NCBI GenBank assembly: GCA_039817245.1 | Contig: JBCBWF010000176.1 | Location: forward strand, 1-9,904 | From: Thermohalobaculum sp039817245 | GTDB lineage: Bacteria > Pseudomonadota > Alphaproteobacteria > Rhodobacterales > Rhodobacteraceae | Length of the DNA: 9,904 nucleotides | Direction: 5' to 3' | Shown here: positions 6,108 to 9,904 of the stretch, in pieces | Layout of the letters: every line of letters begins with the position of its first letter | Position numbering within the stretch: position 1 is the stretch's first letter | Notes under the pieces: model-generated | Database searches by the model: none | Seen by the model: only the letters and a program-made list of their open reading frames with translations | What the model was told of the DNA's origin: nothing | Position numbers and translations under genes: made by a program

Positions 6108-6584
6108 TCACTTCGGTCGGACGGTGCTCTCGTCGGCGGCGGCGATGGTGCCGGACATCGGCTCGGCCATGGCGTCGATCAGGCCGAGGGATTTGGCCAG
6201 CAGGTACTTGCCGGTGTCGCTGCCTGCAGGGAGCGGGTGGCTGCGGTTCTTCGCGTGCATGGCCGGCGAGGTGGCGTCGCGTTCGCCGCGAAAGCGCCGT
6301 CTGTTGGCGTCGATCACGGCTGATTTGTAGTCCGACAGCATGGCGCAGATTGCGGCCATTTTGACGGTGAAATGCCCCTCGGGGCGGTTGAAGGCCTGGC
6401 TCTCGAAGAAGGTGCAGTCGATCTTGAAGGCGGCGGGGAGGTCGGCGTGCTCGCCGGTGCCGGCACCGGCCTTGCCCGGAACTGCGACGGCGAGGGCGAA
6501 GAGGGTGGCCGCGATGAGGCGCGTCAGCGCTCTCTGCCCGGCTCCGGCCGGGCTGCGGCCTGCACGAACTGCGGCGGTGCTCAT
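6108..6584 (-). CDS. Exported hypothetical protein, paralog A
   Basis: A 158-residue protein I cannot assign to a family. Residues 1-42 look like a signal peptide: a basic N-region with several arginines, a hydrophobic stretch LIAATLFALAVAV (23-35), and an AGA-type cleavage site near 40. The mature part contains IDCTFFESQAFNRPE, then ICAMLSDYKSAVI and NRRRFRGE, and a C-terminal KYLLAKSLGLIDAMA. The same blocks recur in paralog B (6740-7153). Two cysteines, C57 and C80, are 23 residues apart in both proteins and could form a disulfide in the periplasm. The ATG at 6584 follows AAGGAG by eight bases; that site lies within a hairpin stem. An in-frame ATG at 6611 has no ribosome binding site and would disrupt the signal peptide N-region. 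Confidence 0.72.
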   Translation of the reverse strand: MSTAAVRAGRSPAGAGQRALTRLIAATLFALAVAVPGKAGAGTGEHADLPAAFKIDCTFFESQAFNRPEGHFTVKMAAICAMLSDYKSAVIDANRRRFRGERDATSPAMHAKNRSHPLPAGSDTGKYLLAKSLGLIDAMAEPMSGTIAAADESTVRPK

Positions 6585-6587
6585 TCT

Positions 6588-6621
6588 CGATACTCCTTTG
6601 CTCAGTGTCATTGGAGTATCG
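6588..6621 (-). promoter_or_regulatory. Hairpin enclosing the ribosome binding site of paralog A
   Basis: In the minus-strand transcript CGATACTCC (6621-6613) and GGAGTATCG (6596-6588) form a perfect 9-bp stem around a 16-base loop. The 3' arm contains the GGAG of the Shine-Dalgarno sequence and ends three bases before the ATG at 6584. Five of nine pairs are G-C. The arrangement would hold the ribosome binding site closed until it is melted or bound. Confidence 0.5.
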
Positions 6622-6643
6622 GAGGCGGGGGCACCGGGGTCCG

Positions 6644-6666
6644 TAACGGCTGTCACACAACCGTTA
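6644..6666. promoter_or_regulatory. Inverted repeat upstream of paralog A
   Basis: TAACGG (6644-6649) and CCGTTA (6661-6666) flank CTGTCACACAA. On the paralog A coding strand the spacer includes TGTGACAG, an 8-mer that also occurs in the leader/promoter region of paralog B. It lies 60-80 bases upstream of the ATG, a reasonable place for an operator. No regulator is identified. Confidence 0.3.
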
Positions 6667-6677
6667 TGTGAGCGTCA

Positions 6678-6726
6678 CGGAGCGCAGGGCACGGAGTACG
6701 GAGCGCGGAGTACGGTACACGGGGCG
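6678..6726. repeat. Degenerate 7-base tandem repeat, about seven units
   Basis: The 49 bases split into seven heptamers: CGGAGCG, CAGGGCA, CGGAGTA, CGGAGCG, CGGAGTA, CGGTACA, CGGGGCG. The third and fifth are identical, as are the first and fourth; the second is the most diverged. The array starts 13 bases beyond the stop codon of paralog B, in the spacer before paralog A, and is not in a supported coding frame. Confidence 0.6.
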
Positions 6727-6739
6727 TCAGCGGGCCGGC

Positions 6740-7153
6740 TCAGTCCGGCTCGTTGGGGAAGCTGCCTGCGGGGCGCTCCGCATCCATCGCGGCGAGGGCG
6801 TCGATCAGCCCGATGGATTTGGCGATCAGGAAGCCGCCGGTCTCGCTGGTGCGCGGCAGCGGGCGGACACGGGTCTGGAGGCTGGGCGCGGCCGGCTCCT
6901 CGCTGCGGAAGCGGCGGCTGTTCTCCTCGATCACGGCGGATTTGTAGTCCGACAGCAGGCTGCAGATGCGCGCGATCCGCACGAGATAATGATCCTCTGG
7001 CTTGTTGAACGCCTGTCCGTGGAAAAAGCGGCAATCGAGCGTGTAGCCGGGCGGCGCTGCCTGTGGCCGGTCCTCAGCCGTCGCGACGGACCCCTGTGCA
7101 AGCATGGCGACAAGGGTGAGCGCGAGAACCGGCGCGGCTACGTTGGCAGTCAT
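6740..7153 (-). CDS. Exported hypothetical protein, paralog B
   Basis: A 137-residue relative of the next gene downstream (6108-6584), arranged in tandem on the same strand with 155 bases between them. Residues 1-26 form a likely signal peptide with a hydrophobic core (VLALTLVAMLA) and an ATA cleavage site. Shared blocks are LDCRFFHGQAFNKPEDH (39-55), ICSLLSDYKSAVIEENSRRFRSE (63-85) and LIAKSIGLIDALA (109-121). C41 and C64 keep the 23-residue spacing of paralog A. The ATG at 7153 follows AGGAGG (7163-7168) by nine bases, a strong site. The family is not recognised; I considered Rap1a/Tai-type immunity proteins and found no adequate match. A role outside the cytoplasm is all that can be supported. 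Confidence 0.75.
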   Translation of the reverse strand: MTANVAAPVLALTLVAMLAQGSVATAEDRPQAAPPGYTLDCRFFHGQAFNKPEDHYLVRIARICSLLSDYKSAVIEENSRRFRSEEPAAPSLQTRVRPLPRTSETGGFLIAKSIGLIDALAAMDAERPAGSFPNEPD

Positions 7154-7196
7154 ACCATCAGGCCTCCTACGAGCTTGGTTTCATGAATTCGAGAGA

Positions 7197-7209
7197 GACT
7201 GTCACAGTC
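7197..7209. promoter_or_regulatory. Palindromic operator candidate at the paralog B promoter
   Basis: GACTGT-C-ACAGTC is a perfect 6+1+6 palindrome centred at 7203, just downstream of a candidate -10 on the minus strand, so it would overlap the transcription start. A repressor bound here would block initiation. Its coding-strand core TGTGACAG also occurs upstream of paralog A. Confidence 0.4.
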
Positions 7210-7212
7210 TTC

Positions 7213-7241
7213 ATATAAAAATGTCGCAAACAAGGCCTGAA
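7213..7241 (-). promoter_or_regulatory. Candidate promoter for paralog B
   Basis: On the minus strand TTCAGG (7241-7236) and TTATAT (7218-7213) are 17 bases apart, with a start expected near 7205. The -10 lies in the only AT-rich patch of the 161-base spacer between paralog B and the threonine aldolase gene. The -35 is only a partial match. Confidence 0.3.
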
Positions 7242-7284
7242 CGCACAAGCGCCTCCCTGTCTGTGCAGGGATGAAACAGCCGGG

Positions 7285-7313
7285 CGGGGGATGTGTGGCG
7301 GGACGGTCCCCCG
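7285..7313 (-). terminator. Hairpin just downstream of the threonine aldolase gene
   Basis: CGGGGGA (7285-7291) and TCCCCCG (7307-7313) are perfect 7-base complements around a 15-base loop. On the minus strand the hairpin begins one base after the stop codon (7317-7315). There is no immediate T-run, so it may act as a weak or Rho-assisted terminator or protect the transcript's 3' end. Confidence 0.4.
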
Positions 7314-7314
7314 T

Positions 7315-8376
7315 TCAGCCCGAGAGCGCCGCGAGGAAAGCGTCCACATCGGCCTCGCGCGTGGCGAAGGAGCAGACGAGGCGGATCTCGAGGCGGGCAT
7401 CGTCCTGCCCATCGGGCAGGACGGGCGGGTTGGTGACGTAGTAGACCGCGCCCGCGGCCTGCAGCCGGCGGTGCTGGGCGAGCGTGATATGGGCGTAGAG
7501 GAGATTGGCCTCGCCCGGGCTCGCGATCTCGACGCCGGCGGCGCCGAGGCCCGCTGCCAGCCGGTCGCACATGGCGTTGGCATGGGCGGCGAGGCGGAGC
7601 CAGAGATCCCCCGCCAGCCAGGCCTCCATCTGCGCGGCGACGAAGCGCATCTTCGAGAAGAGGTGGCCCGCGCGCTTGCGGCGGAGCTCGAGCTCCCAGG
7701 CCTTGCCGGGATGGCGCTCGGGCTCGAAGAGGATGATGGCCTCAGCCGCGAGGGCGCCGCATTTGGTGGCGCCGAGGCAGAGGATGTCGACGCCCGCGCG
7801 CCAGCTCATCGCCGCCGGCGTGGCGTTGGTGCGCGCGAGCGCGTTGGCGAAGCGCGTGCCGTCCATATGCAGCCCGAGGCCGTGGCCGCGGGCGATGGCG
7901 CCGATCTCGGCGATGGTCTCGACGGTGTAGACCGCGCCGCGCTCGGTGGCCTGGGTGATGGAGACGGCCGAGGGCTGGGCGCTGTGCACGACGCCGGCGC
8001 CGGCATGGGCAACGGCATGGGCGAGCGCGGCGGGGTCGATCCGCGCATCCGGGCCCTCCACATGGGCGAGCTTGGCACCGCCGGTGAAGAAGACGGGCGC
8101 GTTGCACTCGTCCTCCTCCACATGCGCGATGCGGTGGCAGAAGGTTGAGCCCCAGGGCGGGCAGAGCGCGGCGAGCGCGAGGGAGTTGGCGGCCGTGCCG
8201 GTGGCGACGAGGAGCACGCGGGCCTCCGGCGCCTCGAAGATCTCGCGGATCCGCGCCTCCACCCGGGCCGAGACCGGGTCGGCGCCATAGGGCAGCGTGT
8301 AGCCGTCATTCGCGGCCGTGAGCGCGGCGAGGACTTCCGGCGCGGCACCGGAGGCGTTGTCAGACGTGAAGATCAT
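7315..8376 (-). CDS. ltaE: Low-specificity threonine aldolase (PLP, beta-eliminating lyase family)
   Basis: A 353-residue fold-type I PLP enzyme expected to cleave L-threonine and L-allo-threonine (and related beta-hydroxy amino acids) to glycine and an aldehyde. Visible marks are the N-terminal FTSDNASGAAPEVL, VATGTAANSLAL (57-68) around the cofactor phosphate, HVEEDECNAPVFFTGG (85-100), HMDGTRFANA (170-179) with the pyridine-nitrogen aspartate D172, and the lysine K205 in CLGATKCGALAAEA. The G-T/A-T-K-x-G-x-x-x-x-E form is that of the Pseudomonas-type low-specificity enzymes, not the SKGLGAP form of E. coli LtaE. The ATG at 8376 has only a weak GAGA-type binding site. YcgN lies 40 bases upstream on the same strand, so co-transcription is likely. 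A related aldolase specificity, such as phenylserine, cannot be excluded. Confidence 0.9.
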   Translation of the reverse strand: MIFTSDNASGAAPEVLAALTAANDGYTLPYGADPVSARVEARIREIFEAPEARVLLVATGTAANSLALAALCPPWGSTFCHRIAHVEEDECNAPVFFTGGAKLAHVEGPDARIDPAALAHAVAHAGAGVVHSAQPSAVSITQATERGAVYTVETIAEIGAIARGHGLGLHMDGTRFANALARTNATPAAMSWRAGVDILCLGATKCGALAAEAIILFEPERHPGKAWELELRRKRAGHLFSKMRFVAAQMEAWLAGDLWLRLAAHANAMCDRLAAGLGAAGVEIASPGEANLLYAHITLAQHRRLQAAGAVYYVTNPPVLPDGQDDARLEIRLVCSFATREADVDAFLAALSG

Positions 8377-8416
8377 CGCTGTTCTCTTTCGGCGCGGGGA
8401 TGCGGCGCGCGCGGGC

Positions 8417-8935
8417 TTACTCGTCGTCGACGACGTGGTCCTGCAGCTCGTCCTCCGGCACTTCCCATTCGGGCACGGTGCGGCCTTTCATCGAGGCGCC
8501 GCTCTCATGCATCTTTTCCGGGCCGCCGGCAACGAGGGGATGCCAGTCCGGCAGCGCGCGGTTCTCGTAGCGCCGGCGATAGGCGCAGGTCTCCGGCAGC
8601 CAGGAGGCCACATCGGGCAGGGTACTCGGCGTGAGCACGACGCAGCCGCTGACGAGACGCTGGCGAATGGCGTAGAAGCCGCAGCGACAGGTGTCGGGGT
8701 CGAACAGGCGGCAGGCCACATCGGTGTAGTGGACCTTGCCGGTCTCCTCGTCCTCCAGCTTCACGACACAGCATTTGCCGCAGCCGTCGCACAGCGCCTC
8801 CCACTCGTCAGGTGCCAGCCGCTCGAGCGGCAGGGTTTCCCAGAAACGGGATCGCAACGACGGTTTCCTCCCCACAACGGGCTTTCTACGGGCCGGCCGC
8901 CTGGCTCGCCCGCTACGCATGTCCTTGGGGGGCAT
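8417..8935 (-). CDS. YcgN family cysteine-cluster protein (UPF0260)
   Basis: A cytoplasmic protein of 172 residues from the ATG at 8935. The family signature CxxCxxCC is present as CDGCGKCC (C49, C52, C55, C56). Further conserved parts are TDVACRLFDPDTCRC (71-85), C98, LPETCAYRR (113-121) and LPDWHPL (128-134), in the same order as in E. coli YcgN. The cysteines suggest a bound metal or iron-sulfur cluster, but the molecular role is unknown. The start is open: E. coli YcgN begins only a few residues before the FW motif (31-32 here), whereas this frame has a 26-residue basic extension before it. A TTG at 8857 gives 146 residues and has a GGGGAGGA site nine bases upstream; the ATG at 8935 has AAGGA at 11 bases. 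It lies between the MFS gene and the threonine aldolase gene on the same strand. Confidence 0.88.
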   Translation of the reverse strand: MPPKDMRSGRARRPARRKPVVGRKPSLRSRFWETLPLERLAPDEWEALCDGCGKCCVVKLEDEETGKVHYTDVACRLFDPDTCRCGFYAIRQRLVSGCVVLTPSTLPDVASWLPETCAYRRRYENRALPDWHPLVAGGPEKMHESGASMKGRTVPEWEVPEDELQDHVVDDE

Positions 8936-8997
8936 CTAGCAGCTCTTCCTTGGCCAGCAATGTAAGGGTGGCGAATCAATGACAGGCATTTGCGGCA

Positions 8998-9904
8998 TCA
9001 TCCGATCGGGCCGCGCGGCCAGAGCATGAGCGCGATGCGCCCGAGGCGGGTGCCGGGCGCGAAGCGGGCGAGGACGATGGCGACCGGCAGCGCGGTGAGG
9101 GTGATGACCACCAGCACCTCGGCGGTGCCGATGCTGAGGGAGACGAGGACGCCGACGACGGCGGCGGAGACCACCATGAAGCTCGCATCGATGACGTTGG
9201 AGGCGGCGATGTACTGGGCGCGCCGGGCCTCCTCCGCCTCCTTCTGCAGGGCGGCGTTGAGCGGCGTCACATAGAGGCCCGCGCAGGCGGCGAGCAGGAC
9301 GAAATCGGCGAGGATCCGCCAGCCCGTGAGGTCGGAGAAGAAGGTGGCGCGGTCGACGAGTTCCGGCGGGGGCGCGAGGGGCGTGGCGGCGTAGAGCTCG
9401 ATGGCGAGGACTGCGAGGCCGAGAGCGGCATAGGGGGCGACATCGAGGGCGCCGCGGTCCCGGCAGGCCCATTCTGAGAGAAGCGCGCCGATGGCCACGC
9501 CGATGGAGAAGCCCGCGAGCAGGACGGTGAGCACGCTCTCGTCCCCGCCCAGCACCTCCTTGGCATAGGCCGGCAGGAGCGACAGGAAGGTGGCCCCGAG
9601 GAACCAGAACCAGGAGATCGCCATGATCGTGCGGAAGGCCGGGCGGTTCTTCGCGACGAGGCGGATCAGCATCCAGATCGCGCGGGGGAAGACCCAGTCC
9701 ACCGGCCGGCGCGTGACCGTGGCGGGGTCCACCGGTTTGGCGGAGGGCGTGTAGAGCGAGGCGATGAAGCCCGCGATGGCGACGCCCACGACGACGATGG
9801 AGACGAGGGTGACCCCCTGCTCGGTGAGGATCAGCTCGTTGCCGAGGATGGTGCCGAAGATGATGGCGAGGAAGGTGGAGCCCTGCACCAGCCCGTTGCC
9901 GCCG
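8998..9904 (-). CDS. MFS transporter, C-terminal part (cut by window edge)
   Basis: About 300 residues of a major facilitator superfamily protein; the frame is open to the right edge, so the true start lies outside. The visible part begins GNGLVQGSTFLAII, resembling the fifth-helix region of LplT/Aas-type MFS proteins. It continues with hydrophobic helices at VSIVVVGVAIAGFIASLY, a cytoplasmic loop with PVDPATVTRRPVDWVF, then further helices (LTVLLAGFSIGVAIGALL, ALGLAVLAIELYA, FVLLAACAGLYVTPLNAAL and two near the C-terminus). Similarity to the LplT-like branch (lysophospholipid flippase) is recalled, not searched, so the substrate is left open. The protein stops after the last helix, with no fused acyltransferase or ligase domain as in Aas. 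The first gene of the likely minus-strand unit within this window; YcgN begins 62 bases downstream of its stop. Confidence 0.85.
   Translation of the reverse strand, partial: GGNGLVQGSTFLAIIFGTILGNELILTEQGVTLVSIVVVGVAIAGFIASLYTPSAKPVDPATVTRRPVDWVFPRAIWMLIRLVAKNRPAFRTIMAISWFWFLGATFLSLLPAYAKEVLGGDESVLTVLLAGFSIGVAIGALLSEWACRDRGALDVAPYAALGLAVLAIELYAATPLAPPPELVDRATFFSDLTGWRILADFVLLAACAGLYVTPLNAALQKEAEEARRAQYIAASNVIDASFMVVSAAVVGVLVSLSIGTAEVLVVITLTALPVAIVLARFAPGTRLGRIALMLWPRGPIG

Noticed and set aside
5985..6323. Plus-strand frame MNEHTVNIRRRTPF from within the LexA-box element
   Set aside because: Most of it is antisense to the better supported paralog A gene. No binding site precedes the ATG and the frame is not shared with the left-edge copy.
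6108..7153. Tandem type VI secretion immunity proteins of the Rap1a/Tai kind
   Set aside because: Size, signal peptide and two cysteines fit loosely, but I could not match the family motifs and no effector gene is adjacent.
8998..9904. Bifunctional Aas (MFS fused to acyltransferase and acyl-ACP ligase)
   Set aside because: The visible end resembles the MFS part, but the frame stops right after the last helix and no acyltransferase follows.

Overview
The window reads as chromosomal DNA of a GC-rich alphaproteobacterium, most likely from the Rhodobacterales (Rhodobacteraceae/Paracoccaceae). The main reason is GcrA, a cell-cycle regulator confined to Alphaproteobacteria. It is supported by the gcrA / argD-argF / hslO / Nudix neighbourhood, which I recall from Rhodobacterales, by the strong GC bias of nearly all genes, and by two matches to the alphaproteobacterial LexA operator GTTC-N7-GTTC. 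Genus cannot be fixed from this sequence alone.

Layout, left to right. Positions 1-168 hold part of a dispersed intergenic element with a LexA-type box, then the 3' end of gcrA (minus). A 275-base divergent promoter region separates gcrA from argD-argF (plus), an overlapping pair for arginine/ornithine metabolism. Directly after argF comes an AT-richer gene for a stand-alone PD-(D/E)XK nuclease of the HsdR N-terminal type (3198-4259), probably acquired horizontally. It is followed by a minus-strand Nudix hydrolase and the divergent redox chaperone gene hslO (Hsp33). Behind hslO, 5951-6098 is a 148-base element bounded by 22-base inverted repeats and carrying a second LexA-type box.

The right half is all minus strand. 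Two tandem genes (6108-6584 and 6740-7153) encode small exported proteins that are clearly paralogous to each other and that I cannot place in a known family; a degenerate 7-base tandem repeat lies between them. Then follows a probable transcription unit read leftwards: an MFS transporter (cut by the right edge), a YcgN-type cysteine-cluster protein, and a PLP-dependent threonine aldolase, ending in a hairpin.

How the parts fit together: most of the window is housekeeping (cell-cycle control, arginine synthesis, oxidative-stress chaperone, amino-acid aldolase). The accessory content is the orphan nuclease, the LexA-box repeat element, and the tandem exported paralogs. Two of these accessory genes (the nuclease and the downstream paralog) have their ribosome binding site inside a perfect 9-bp hairpin stem. 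No gene-free stretch exceeds 300 bases, and I see no tRNA, rRNA, CRISPR array or transposase.
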